Origin: Symbiodinium natans
Taxonomy: Eukaryota; Sar; Dinophyceae; Suessiales; Symbiodiniaceae
Length of the DNA: 12,500 nt
Assembly (NCBI GenBank): GCA_905221605.1
Contig: CAJNDS010000240.1
Location: 1 to 12,500 of the forward strand
Direction of reading: 5' to 3'
The position numbers and the translations under genes are program-made. Below are positions 1 through 7,632 of the stretch, piece after piece. The notes beneath the pieces are model-generated. The model was not told where the DNA came from and searched no databases. It worked only from the letters and a program-made list of their open reading frames with translations. Positions within the stretch are counted from its first letter, which is position 1. Every line of letters starts with the position of its first letter.

Positions 1-1330
1 GACCTCGAAAGCCTCGAAAGCCCTGCACCCTTTTTTCCAGGACCCTTTGCAAGACACCGAGTCCAAGGAGTCCAAAGCCGAGACGGTGCGGATCCTCTCC
101 TAGTCAAAGGGTTTCTTTCAGAGCATTCTGCTTGGCCAGGCGGTGCAGAAGGCCCAGAAGGCCGCGGCCTCTCGGGCTCGTTGGCTCGGGGCTTGGGGAG
201 TCCTTGTCTTTTTCTGGACCCTTCCGGGCCTGATTCGGATCTCGTTAGACTTTCGAAAGCTTTTGAGAGAGACATCAGGAGGCTTGCTCTTTATACTGCC
301 GGTGGGGGTGGGAAGGGCACGGTGGGGGGGTGGGGCTAGGCCGGCTAGGCTCTAAGATTTTTGCGAGGCCTGCTTGGAAATCGTGATAATCTGGCGCGAG
401 CCATGCGGATGGCCTCAAGTCTTGGGGACTTGAGGGTTTTTTCACCCCCCTGCCAAAAGTTGCTCCCCACTTCTTCATGGCTTTCCTCTCCTTGAAGACA
501 GACTTCTGAATTTGCACGCAGGCAAGAGTCTCATCGTCTCTCTCTGACTTTCACGAAGGTGTTGCTTCCAGATTGCCTCATGCAGACTCACGCATGCCTA
601 CTTGCTTATTTAGCATATTTTCAGACATCGAGATGCCTATGGACTCGGGTTCGAAAGGACATATCTTTAGGCGCTTGCCGAAGCACAAGATCAGGTGACC
701 GATGTCTAGTCATGATCTGAACGATCGTGCAGGCCCGCGCCTGAAGTTCCAGAGCGGCGCCTACAGCATCGCGAAGGTGTTGACAGTTGACAGAATGTCA
801 GATTCGAGCAAGCACTGTGCAACCCAGAGGCGGCCGTGAACGCGGACAGCTGCGGACTCAGGTGGTCGGACATCTGCGAGGTCGCTTGATGGATTGACTC
901 TGAGGCTACTTCCTCGGAAACGGCGCCTCGCTGGGAGCCCGCGTCTTGGATGCTGAAGCCATGTGGAGCAGGTACTTCTCGCTGTGGCTGTCAGGTCGCC
1001 GACGGCATCAGCGAGTGGGAGGTTCGCTTTGGCCTGGTCCACGGCATGCTGGGACGCAGGATTCCCTCAAACGCATTTCGGTGACCTGAAGACCGCACGA
1101 ATCAAATGGGCTGGACCAGCGAATTCTGCGTGCGTTTCAGAGTGTCCATCCATCATGTAACTCACACCCTCCTCAATGTTGTATCCCTGTTGGTCTCGGA
1201 TGGTTCACGGATGGTTCAAGATGATGCGTGAGGCTATACAGGAAAATGCAAAGCAGGACTTGTTTTCACAAGATCGTGCCCAAATGACCCTGCTGCACAC
1301 TGTCCGAACGGAAATCCACATAATTGTCGG
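1..1330. other. intergenic or intronic region without a supportable gene
   Basis: Apart from the G-quadruplex motif at 304-335, I see no gene. Frames are short and overlap on both strands. One plus-strand stretch at about 983-1077 (reading ISEWEVRFGLVHGMLGRRIP in part) has GC-rich third positions and is followed by GTGACC, so it could be an exon, but nothing identifies it. The first ~30 bases hold a short direct repeat (CCTCGAAAG twice). Confidence 0.5.
304..335 (+). other. G-quadruplex motif
   Basis: The plus strand has G5-T-G3-AA-G3-CACGGT-G7-T-G4. This meets the usual G3+N1-7 criterion with at least four runs, so it can fold into an intramolecular G-quadruplex in DNA or in a plus-strand transcript. 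No gene nearby shows what it might regulate. Confidence 0.7.
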
Positions 1331-1388
1331 CCTGCTCTTACTGCTACTGCTGCTGCTGCTACTACTACTACTACTACTGCTGCTGCTG

Positions 1389-1435
<47 letters not shown>

Positions 1436-1452
1436 GCTACTACTGCTACCAC
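1331..1452. repeat. CTG/CTA trinucleotide microsatellite
   Basis: About 40 units of CTG and CTA in alternating blocks, decaying to CTACCA/CTACCG at the right end. The block structure (runs of CTG, then runs of CTA) suggests repeated slippage expansion of short interrupted units. Translated frames give poly-Leu, poly-Val or similar and are not treated as genes. Confidence 0.95.
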
Positions 1453-1590
1453 TACCGCTAGCATTAGCGCCACAACTACAACCAATGCTACCCTCTCAAC
1501 TACCACGACTTCTGCCACTAGCACGACCACTAACATTATCATTTCCATGGTCGCTCCTTAGCATTACCAGTACCGCTACCACTAGCACCA

Positions 1591-1890
1591 GTGCCAGCCC
1601 CCTTACCACATACCATCCCTGCAGACGTGCAGCCCACTCATGCAAAGCGAGCTCTCCATGGTCAGCTGAAGGGCAGTGGCAACAGCTACCTCACCGTGAC
1701 CTTCTCTTCTTCGGACGAGACCGTAAAAGGCATCATTGCCTGGCGCCAGAAAGACGGCTCGAACAACGTCATGCTGGACTTGGCGCTGGGCATGGTCAAG
1801 AAGGGAAGATTTGCCGACGACCTGGTGGCTGGGTTGGAGGCCAAGAGATTCCGAGAGGGCACGCCAGCACGTCTTATCAATGGCAACTAG
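1591..1890 (+). CDS. possible exon or gene fragment inside the microsatellite
   Basis: This stretch of up to 99 codons stands out from the surrounding trinucleotide repeats. From about 1663 to 1875 the plus frame reads as an ordinary globular protein (for example TVTFSSSDETVKGIIAWRQK, then LDLALGMVKKGRFADDLVAG), and most third codon positions are G or C, as expected of GC3-biased exons. The frame begins with GTG at 1591, so that is not a true start, and it ends with TAG at 1888-1890 where the CAA repeat begins. A possible 3' splice AG lies at 1664-1665 (GGTCAG followed by CTGAAG). I do not recognise the family. It may be an exon of a host gene whose introns hold the microsatellites, or a stranded gene fragment. 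Confidence 0.3.
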   Translation: MPAPLPHTIPADVQPTHAKRALHGQLKGSGNSYLTVTFSSSDETVKGIIAWRQKDGSNNVMLDLALGMVKKGRFADDLVAGLEAKRFREGTPARLINGN

Positions 1891-2215
1891 TGCAACAGCA
1901 ACAACTATATCTACAACCAACAGCAAAAACAATGACAATAGCAGCCGCAGCATTGCCAGCGGCAACGGAACAACGGGGCAACAGCAACAGCAACATCACA
2001 ACTGCACCAACACCAACACCAACACCAACAGCAACAACAGCAACATCAGCGGCACCATCAGCAGCAACAACAACAACGACAACAACAACAACAGCAACAG
2101 CAGCCACAACCACAACTACAACCGCAACCACAACCGCGACAGCAACGACGCCGACGACAAGAACGACAAGGACAACGACAACGTTAACGACAACGGCAGT
2201 GACAACGAGAACACG
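1889..2215. repeat. degenerate CAA/CAG/CAC trinucleotide-like tract
   Basis: An A- and C-rich stretch, nearly free of T, in which CAA, CAG, CAC, CGA and ACC units keep a rough period of 3 but are heavily mutated. It reads as an older, decayed version of the purer tract at 2322-2543. A T-containing non-repeat segment at about 2216-2321 separates the two. Confidence 0.85.
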
Positions 2216-2321
2216 TCAAAGGAATTGAGGCCACTCAATGTCAACAACACAAGTCAATCTCAGCACCAAGTTTCTTTAGCCACCGTGATGGCAGGAGAAG
2301 TGACAAGTAATGTGTATTTCT

Positions 2322-2473
2322 ACACCACCACAACAACAACAGCAGCAGCAACAACAGCAACAACCACAACAACAACAACAACAACAACAACAACAGCAAC
2401 AACAACAACCACAACAACAACAACAACACCAACAACAACAACCACAAGAACAACCACCACCACCACCACCACC

Positions 2474-2515
<42 letters not shown>

Positions 2516-2543
2516 GCAACAACAACAGCAACAACAACAGCAG
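2322..2543. repeat. CAA/CAG/CAC trinucleotide microsatellite
   Basis: A nearly pure run of about 70 CAA units with scattered CAG and a short block of CAC. Possible plus-frame products are homopolymers of Gln, Thr or Asn, and all three frames are open, which is what a repeat gives. It is therefore not called as coding. Confidence 0.95.
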
Positions 2544-2630
2544 CAACACCAACACCAACACCAACGCCAACACCAACACCAACACCAACACCAACACCAA
2601 CACCAACACCAACACCAACACCAACACCAA
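2544..2630. repeat. CAACAC hexanucleotide array
   Basis: About 14 tandem copies of the CAACAC hexamer with one variant (CAACGC). It directly continues the CAA/CAG tract and was probably born from it by expansion of a CAA-CAC dimer. Confidence 0.95.
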
Positions 2631-2772
2631 CAACAGCAACAACAACAACATTTTGCATTGCACTCACTGCCAGAATCAGCATGTGGACCTCTGATCACTT
2701 TGGATCCTCGGCAAGACGGCTACTCTGTATCCGCCTTGGGAGCTCCAGCAGTCTTTGCTAGTTCGTACTTCA

Positions 2773-2851
2773 CGCCCCTCAGGGCTGCTGAAAGGATTGT
2801 TGTGCACAGCTATGTTCGAGTATGTGGAATGCATCCGCCCCTCGGGGCTGC
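2773..2851. repeat. repeated GC-rich 16-mer
   Basis: CGCCCCTCAGGGCTGC at 2773-2788 and CGCCCCTCGGGGCTGC at 2836-2851 differ by one base and lie 63 bp apart. Each has a near-palindromic core (GCCCC, two bases, GGGGC in the second copy), the same arm-spacer-arm design as the GGAGG palindromes further right. Confidence 0.7.
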
Positions 2852-3125
2852 GATAGCGCTGTGCTGGCTGGGCACCCTACGACCGCTTCCTACTGGCTCA
2901 CCTGCACCCGCGACTGCTGCAATGCAGGCTGGCCCCGATGTTGTGTTGCAGGCTATAGCTGTGCGCTAGCTGAGTTTGGTGTGATTAAGGCGGGCAAGTT
3001 TGATATAGAAGGTCTCACCCGCCTTTGTTATTTCACAGTCCGGCCTTTTGGACCTCGAGAGGATCGCTTCCTCCAGATTGCCAGGTCTCACTACCTGCTA
3101 TACTGAATCTGCTTTGGCAGAGTAC

Positions 3126-3172
3126 TTAAGGATATTCAAGAGGAAATCTCCTGATCTGATGCAGCGAATCAA
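3126..3172. repeat. 47-nt direct repeat, copy 1
   Basis: Matches 3560-3606 at 40 of 47 positions without gaps. It begins TTAAGGATAT and ends GAATCAA in both copies and is centred on a decayed GGAGG-AAA-CCTCC palindrome. Confidence 0.85.
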
Positions 3173-3193
3173 TGAAGAAATTGAAGTTCGCAC

Positions 3194-3206
3194 GGAGGCA
3201 ACCTCC
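3194..3206. repeat. GGAGG-CAA-CCTCC palindrome
   Basis: A single copy of the 13-nt palindrome. Flanking C and G extend the arms to 6 bp (3193-3207). Confidence 0.75.
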
Positions 3207-3297
3207 GACATCAAGTACTCAGCACTGCAAAGGTGTGAAAAGTAAGCACGGCCACCCCGACACCCTACTGTGAGTCACTGCGTCCAGCACCCACGCA

Positions 3298-3387
3298 CCA
3301 GCTGTTTAGCGAGCCGTACCTCTTGTGAGGCCGACACTCAGCGTTCCCGTCTAGTGACGTCTCACACAGGTAACGCTAAACAACTGG
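3298..3387. repeat. 14-bp inverted repeat with nested hairpin
   Basis: CCAGCTGTTTAGCG (3298-3311) pairs with CGCTAAACAACTGG (3374-3387) at 13 of 14 positions, closing a 62-nt loop. Inside the loop, CCTC-TTGT-GAGG (3319-3330) forms a second hairpin. It could be a structured RNA or the ends of a tiny insertion; no tRNA, snRNA or spliced-leader consensus was recognised. Confidence 0.55.
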
Positions 3388-3559
3388 CAGAGGGCCGTAG
3401 GCAGAGCGCACCAAGGCGGCCTTACACGTTCCAAGTAGGTTGCCCAAATTGGATGCAGGGAAGCTGGGTTTGCGAAGCCTTACCTGGGACGCCTTGCGCG
3501 GCTACTGGGGCCAGCGCTGCGACAAGGCAAATTTCACACCTGGTCGAGAAAATGTGGGG

Positions 3560-3606
3560 TTAAGGATATGTAGGAGGAAACCTCCTAATCTGATGCAATG
3601 AATCAA
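3560..3606. repeat. 47-nt direct repeat, copy 2
   Basis: The partner of 3126-3172. Its central palindrome is better preserved, with arms TAGGAGG and CCTCCTA around AAA (3571-3587). Confidence 0.85.
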
Positions 3607-4099
3607 AAGGTTCAAGAAAACGGAAAGATTAAATTGAGATAGAAACAAAAGTGCATGCAAACTAAAGTAGATCAAGATTGCCAGCTTGCTGACTGAAAAA
3701 GAGAATTTATAATTGTAGTTTGCCTGAAGCGCAAGCTGCCCACAACTGAGAGTTCCATCAAGTGTGAGCATGCACGCTGGTGCCAACGAGATGATTAGCT
3801 GCAAACAATGCTATCTGGAGATCACTCCCTGCCTGATTGTTCAGAGCATCGGTTGACGTCAGCCAAATGCAGCCTGCGTCACGAGCGGTGTGCTCCGCAT
3901 GGGGTAGGTGGGTGGAATCCCCATTGTGCAACACAGACTCAGGCATGATTTCTTCCTCATAGCCGCTGATGGTCTCAAAAAGCCATCTGCTTTTGTTGCA
4001 AGGCTAGACAAGTGATATTGCAATCCCTTGCTGGAGAAGCTCCATTGCACTTGAATGTATAAAGAAGGTCTCAAGAAGATGAAAGATGCAAGCAATATG

Positions 4100-4112
4100 G
4101 GAGGAAACCTCC
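4100..4112. repeat. GGAGG-AAA-CCTCC palindrome
   Basis: A single copy of the 13-nt palindrome, followed by a short GAAA repeat (about 4117-4131). Confidence 0.8.
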
Positions 4113-4265
4113 AAGTGAAAGAAAGAAAGAGACACTATTATCAACCTTTGTGCTAATGGAGTTCTGCCATACTAATGCATGGCTAGTCAAGCTGAGAGCC
4201 GCACCTTCAAAAGGGCCGATTTATGTGTTGAAAATTGTACAGGGAATCGGCGAGGTGCAGGAAGG

Positions 4266-4291
4266 GGAGGAAGCCTCCGGAGGTAGCCCCC
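4266..4291. repeat. tandem pair of GGAGG palindromes, second copy decayed
   Basis: GGAGGAAGCCTCC (4266-4278) is followed without a spacer by GGAGGTAGCCCCC (4279-4291), a mutated copy. The pair lies immediately 3' of the stop of the 184-aa ORF. Confidence 0.85.
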
Positions 4292-4293
4292 AC

Positions 4294-4848
4294 TCATGCT
4301 GTGAGACCTGCCGAAATGGTGGTCCACTGTGCGATCGCTATGTTCATCTCCGCATCCTCGGCAAAGAACTCATCACGGACCTGCCCAACCTCTTGTTGGT
4401 ACTGAGCGTCAAGATGCGGGGGCAGCATACCTGCCGTATACCGGAGAATGTGCGTCTCCCGATAGAAGCTCTCAAGTTCGGTGAGGATCACGCTGTAGTA
4501 CCACGTTCCTTGGGTGGTGGGAAGCTCGGTGAACCTCATCTGGCTTAAGTAACGGAGGCTGATGCTCCGCAACTTTTGGCGCCGGGCCGCCTTAACTTCA
4601 CGCCATTCATCATATCCGGTCAATGACTGTGCTGCCCAATGCAGTGTCCTCAACCTCTCTGCTTGGAGCACCTCATGTGCGTAGTTCATGAACTGGGCGA
4701 GGATTTTCACCTTGTGAGTGTGGAGGTACTCTGCAACCCTTGCGCTGGTAGTCTCGGAGGAAATGCTCTGGTCCTCAGCAACTACCTGCTGGTGCACGAG
4801 AGCAACCAGGAGCGGAGTGAGCGCTTGCACCAAGCTAGTGCTCTCCAT
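4294..4848 (-). CDS. hypothetical helical protein (184 aa), last ORF of the minus-strand array
   Basis: I do not recognise this protein. It is predicted to be almost entirely helical: a hydrophobic start (LVQALTPLLVALVHQQVV, 6-23) that is not clearly a signal peptide or membrane anchor, charged amphipathic helices through 40-105 with a basic patch (KAARRQKLRS, 86-95), an aromatic segment (TWYYSVILTELESFYRE, 115-131) and an acidic end (EFFAEDAE, 160-167). It starts with ATG 424 nt beyond the stop of the ART-Tpt1 ORF and has the same orientation as the four upstream ORFs, which is the main reason to link it to them. An overlapping plus-strand frame at 4150-4548 has the poorer composition and is treated as its shadow. 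No catalytic motif is visible. It could be a structural or adaptor protein of the element. Confidence 0.62.
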   Translation of the reverse strand: MESTSLVQALTPLLVALVHQQVVAEDQSISSETTSARVAEYLHTHKVKILAQFMNYAHEVLQAERLRTLHWAAQSLTGYDEWREVKAARRQKLRSISLRYLSQMRFTELPTTQGTWYYSVILTELESFYRETHILRYTAGMLPPHLDAQYQQEVGQVRDEFFAEDAEMNIAIAQWTTISAGLTA

Positions 4849-5272
4849 TGGAAACTCGGGTGTTGATGGCTGGATTCGAGGTTAGAATGGCTACTGCAAA
4901 CGGAAGAGTGAGGCGGTTTCTTATGGCGGGCAGGCATTGACCATTGCTAACAGGCATGCAAGAGCTATAGCTGAAAGCTGCACGGCTCAAGAACAAGGAA
5001 CTGCAGAAGGAAGCGCCTGCCACTGCTTGTGGACTGCGCGACGCTAAGCTCACCTGGGCAATGAGCAGGTGGAGGATGGGGAAACTCCTCTTAGAGCATG
5101 CAAATAGAGACAACTCGTGCAGGCTGTGTCAAAGTCATTGTTGCCTTAAGCAGAGGGCGTACTTGCTGTCTACTTTAAAATGAAGTGGAGGAATCCTCCG
5201 GAGGAAGCCTCCCGCTGCGAAAGTAGACCACGGCAGAACGAATTCGGTTCAGGTGAAACTGCTGAGGACGCT
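4849..5272. other. spacer between the 184-aa and ART-Tpt1 ORFs
   Basis: This 424-nt stretch has no supportable ORF. Its only clear structure is the tandem palindrome pair at 5187-5212. As the upstream region of the 184-aa ORF it might supply a trans-splice acceptor, but no site can be singled out. Confidence 0.5.
5187..5212. repeat. tandem pair of GGAGG palindromes
   Basis: GGAGGAATCCTCC (5187-5199) and GGAGGAAGCCTCC (5200-5212) abut exactly with a 13-nt period. They lie 60 nt past the stop of the ART-Tpt1 ORF, in its 3' spacer. Confidence 0.9.
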
Positions 5273-7228
5273 TTAGAAGGGCAGAGACTTGCCTGTGTGC
5301 CGATCAATGACAGTGCTGATGTGGGACAGGTCAATGGGTCCACGCGTCAGCAGTACTCCATTCTTCGCCCGACGCACTCTGTGTCCACTGTCGATCAAAG
5401 ACGGCAGGTGGATCCAGATCTCCACTGAAGAGTCCTCCCTGAATCCTGCAGTTTTGGTTGGTGACAAAGACATATGTATGTCACGTCTTTGCATTCTGCG
5501 CAGCTGAGAGGAGCGAATCTGCTGCCAGGCCCGCCAGCTCGTCCCGTGGACACCCCACTCCGGTGTTGTGGAGGAGGTCAGAACCTCATGCAGTTGATCG
5601 TCGTCCAGTGGAATGTCATGACCATGACCCTGTAAGGCTCTGATGTAGATTTCACCGTCTTCCTCTGAGGTCATCTGCTCCATGCGGACCTTCTGTGAGG
5701 TTTCCAGTACTCGCTGTACTTCATGAACCGTCACTTCAGCCCGCCAAAATTGCCTGGAATTAAGAAGGCTTTTCAAATTGGCATAGCCAGCAGCGTCTAG
5801 CGAAATGCCATACTTCACTGGGTCATGTCTGAGAGCCTGTGTGAGGAGCTTGCCTATCATCACTCGTCTGGTTTCGTGAGCGCCCCGTCCAGAAAGCCGA
5901 TCAAGAGTACCATCCAGATCTGCTAAACTTGGTGTGTGCTGAGTTGTTGGCTGCCAGGCATGCTCTCTTCTGCTTCCCTCTTGCTGCTGTGGGACTTCCT
6001 GATGAAATGGATCCTGTGGATCTGTGCCTGCGGCAGCAGCGGCTGGTGACCAAACCCCCCAGGATTCATCACTATCATCTTCGGGCTGATGCAAGGAGGT
6101 CGGCAGAGCACTGTGGTCAGAGTCCATTGCCTTGTTTACTCTCCAAGGAGGAGCTGCGAGCTGCCAGGTGGAGTTATCATCATCTTGAGAGACAGCTGAC
6201 TCCTTGGCAGGTTGGGAGGAGGATCTTGGTGGATTTCTGTATGAACTCGGCTCCTCCGGTCTTTCCCTCGCTATGCGTTGAACTGGGGCAGCTTCCGCAA
6301 GGGGGTTCCAGCCAGTCTGCACATAGGTCCCCAAAGGCAGTGAGTCTGTGATGTGAAGCAGCAGCGCCTCGAGCTGGACATAGTCTTCCCTGAGAATATA
6401 CTGATCCGTTGCTTTGGAGCCACGGAGAGATCCTGCAGCCTGGTCGAACGACACTGCTAATTTGGCCGCAACTGCTCGGAGAGACTTGTTGCCTTCTTTC
6501 AAGATGGGAAACCATACATGCGTCACATATGACTCTGCCTTGCGCTCATGCTTGCCGGAATGGATGTAGACTCCCGGGTAGCCCTCAAAATATTGTTCTC
6601 CTTGAGAGGCATCCTGGGACGGTTGCAACTTTCCCAGATACAGGATCGAGTAGAGCGATTCCAATTTTGTCCCATGATAGCCCACTCTGTCATCCGTGCC
6701 GGTGCGTCTCTGAACAACATCTCTTAGGGGGAAGCGCACCCAGTCTTCCTGCATGACAGGATCTCCCAACTTTGCAGTCAAATCGGAGTTGCTCGGACCT
6801 TTACGCGTTCTCAGAAATGTGCGGATAAATATTTTGGCCTCCTCCATGACATCCTTAGTCGGATCCAACTGTTCACGCTCCTTGTGACGCTTGTTCCATG
6901 CATAGCGGCTCTGAACATGAGTGCTGGTGTTCCAGTCTGATGCCTGCCCACTGGCCCTCTGATCAAAATCAGGAACCAGAAAGGAAATGGATTCAGCTTG
7001 TTCAGGAGTTCTTTCGGAGGAAACCTCCACGGAGGAAGCCTCCGCTCTCGGCAGGAAAGTGACAGGCTGTGAGGACGGAGCTGCCTTGGCCTTCTTACCT
7101 CCTCTGTTGTGGTTCGGCTTACGCCGGGCCTGGCGCTGTGCGTCCCGCCAGCTCAGTGGATCCTTGCCTTGTTGCGCTCGCCTTCTATTTAAAGCCTCAA
7201 ACTCATCATTCGTCAAATCACGTTCCAT
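5273..7228 (-). CDS. PARP-like ADP-ribosyltransferase fused to Tpt1/KptA-type RNA 2'-phosphotransferase
   Basis: This 651-aa protein carries two ART-fold modules. After a basic N-terminus (R/K-rich, 14-48), residues ~180-295 resemble a PARP-type domain: YHGT (184-187), SILYLGKL, a GVYIHSGKHERKAESYV stretch (219-235) like the GxYF...A..Y element, and QYILREDYVQLE (276-287). A low-complexity P/S/Q/D linker (310-440) follows. Residues ~453-640 match Tpt1/KptA, the NAD-dependent enzyme that removes splice-junction 2'-phosphates from tRNA: LTQALRHDP (462-470), YIRALQGHGH (528-537), HGTSWRAW (561-568), RRDIHMS (581-587), GFREDSSVEIWI (595-606) and NGVLLTRG (623-630). Counterparts of the four catalytic residues are present: R467, H468, R530 and R597. 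The ATG at 7228 opens the frame, which ends in TAA. The Tpt1 call is strong; the PARP-like call is moderate. The enzyme's substrate here is unknown. Confidence 0.9.
   Translation of the reverse strand: MERDLTNDEFEALNRRRAQQGKDPLSWRDAQRQARRKPNHNRGGKKAKAAPSSQPVTFLPRAEASSVEVSSERTPEQAESISFLVPDFDQRASGQASDWNTSTHVQSRYAWNKRHKEREQLDPTKDVMEEAKIFIRTFLRTRKGPSNSDLTAKLGDPVMQEDWVRFPLRDVVQRRTGTDDRVGYHGTKLESLYSILYLGKLQPSQDASQGEQYFEGYPGVYIHSGKHERKAESYVTHVWFPILKEGNKSLRAVAAKLAVSFDQAAGSLRGSKATDQYILREDYVQLEALLLHITDSLPLGTYVQTGWNPLAEAAPVQRIARERPEEPSSYRNPPRSSSQPAKESAVSQDDDNSTWQLAAPPWRVNKAMDSDHSALPTSLHQPEDDSDESWGVWSPAAAAAGTDPQDPFHQEVPQQQEGSRREHAWQPTTQHTPSLADLDGTLDRLSGRGAHETRRVMIGKLLTQALRHDPVKYGISLDAAGYANLKSLLNSRQFWRAEVTVHEVQRVLETSQKVRMEQMTSEEDGEIYIRALQGHGHDIPLDDDQLHEVLTSSTTPEWGVHGTSWRAWQQIRSSQLRRMQRRDIHMSLSPTKTAGFREDSSVEIWIHLPSLIDSGHRVRRAKNGVLLTRGPIDLSHISTVIDRHTGKSLPF
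7016..7043. repeat. pair of GGAGG palindromes inside the ART-Tpt1 ORF
   Basis: GGAGGAAACCTCC (7016-7028) and GGAGGAAGCCTCC (7031-7043) are separated by 2 nt. On the minus strand they encode EASSVEVSS (residues 63-71) in the disordered N-terminal region. The 15-nt period equals five codons. Confidence 0.9.
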
Positions 7229-7632
7229 GTTGAGGGCCTGATCCTATTGGCTTGAGAGAAGCTTCGGCATTTCATTGGGTCAATGAGCGAACTTCAACCA
7301 AGCAGCTGGTGGGTGTCCCTACAGAGGAGAAAGCTATTATCAAATCCTCCATCCTGCAAGAGAACCCGGACAGGAGAGAGAGATCCTAAGAAGGAAGGAG
7401 TGGTTGCTTCCAAGAGGGTGAGTGATTGCACTTGCTGTAATTCTGACACGCGTAGGCCGCCGACCGTAGCATGGAGGAAGCCTCCGGAGGAAGCCTCCCG
7501 AGCTATGCAATGCGAGTGCGCGCATACAGGCTGGGCTATGATGCAGTGATAGCAGAGGCTTTTGGCTCCCTGGTGCTGAAGACATCTCACACGAGGACTG
7601 ATTCTAATACAGACCATCTGAGAAGCTATGTA
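7229..7632. other. spacer between the ART-Tpt1 and coiled-coil ORFs
   Basis: This 404-nt stretch has no supportable gene. It holds the exact palindrome pair at 7473-7498. Short overlapping frames on both strands are not protein-like. Confidence 0.5.
7473..7498. repeat. exact tandem pair of GGAGG palindromes
   Basis: Two identical, abutting copies of GGAGGAAGCCTCC (7473-7485 and 7486-7498) in the spacer between ORFs. This is the least decayed spacer pair in the window. Confidence 0.92.

Larger units (their letters stand above)
2640..4293. other. noncoding region with short palindromic repeats
   Basis: No credible gene is seen. Frames here are short and their translations look unstructured. 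The stretch holds a family of GGAGG-N3-CCTCC palindromes, a 47-nt direct repeat (3126-3172 and 3560-3606), a 14-bp inverted repeat (3298-3387), a repeated GC-rich 16-mer (2773-2788 and 2836-2851) and AAGGCGGG/CCCGCCTT inverted arms (2987-2994 and 3018-3025). It lies 3' of the minus-strand ORF array and could include the 3' end of the element. Confidence 0.6.

Noticed and set aside
143-355. Plus-strand 70-codon frame with a possible upstream splice acceptor (TTTCTTTCAG)
   Set aside because: It starts with a non-ATG codon, runs into the G-rich tract, and no domain or clear codon bias supports it.
761-1042. Minus-strand 93-codon frame
   Set aside because: No recognisable motif, and a competing plus-strand frame over the same bases looks slightly better; neither can be supported.
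1176-2228. Long plus-strand frame with poly-Leu and Thr-rich ends (350 codons)
   Set aside because: It is the translation of CTG/CTA and CAA-type repeats; open frames are expected in all phases of such tracts.
2241-2698. Minus-strand poly-Leu, poly-Cys and poly-Val frames
   Set aside because: Three overlapping homopolymer frames over the same microsatellite.
1736-2761. Plus-strand Thr/Asn-rich frame of 341 codons
   Set aside because: Made almost entirely of the CAA/CAC microsatellite, and it overlaps the better island frame at 1663-1875.
2310-2969. Plus-strand polyglutamine/His-Gln frame
   Set aside because: A repeat translation; the non-repeat tail after 2650 has no protein-like features.
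3298-3387. tRNA or spliced-leader gene
   Set aside because: The inverted repeat lacks tRNA box A/B sequences and the conserved dinoflagellate spliced-leader sequence.
4150-4548. Plus-strand 132-codon frame
   Set aside because: Antisense shadow of the 184-aa minus-strand ORF, with less protein-like composition.
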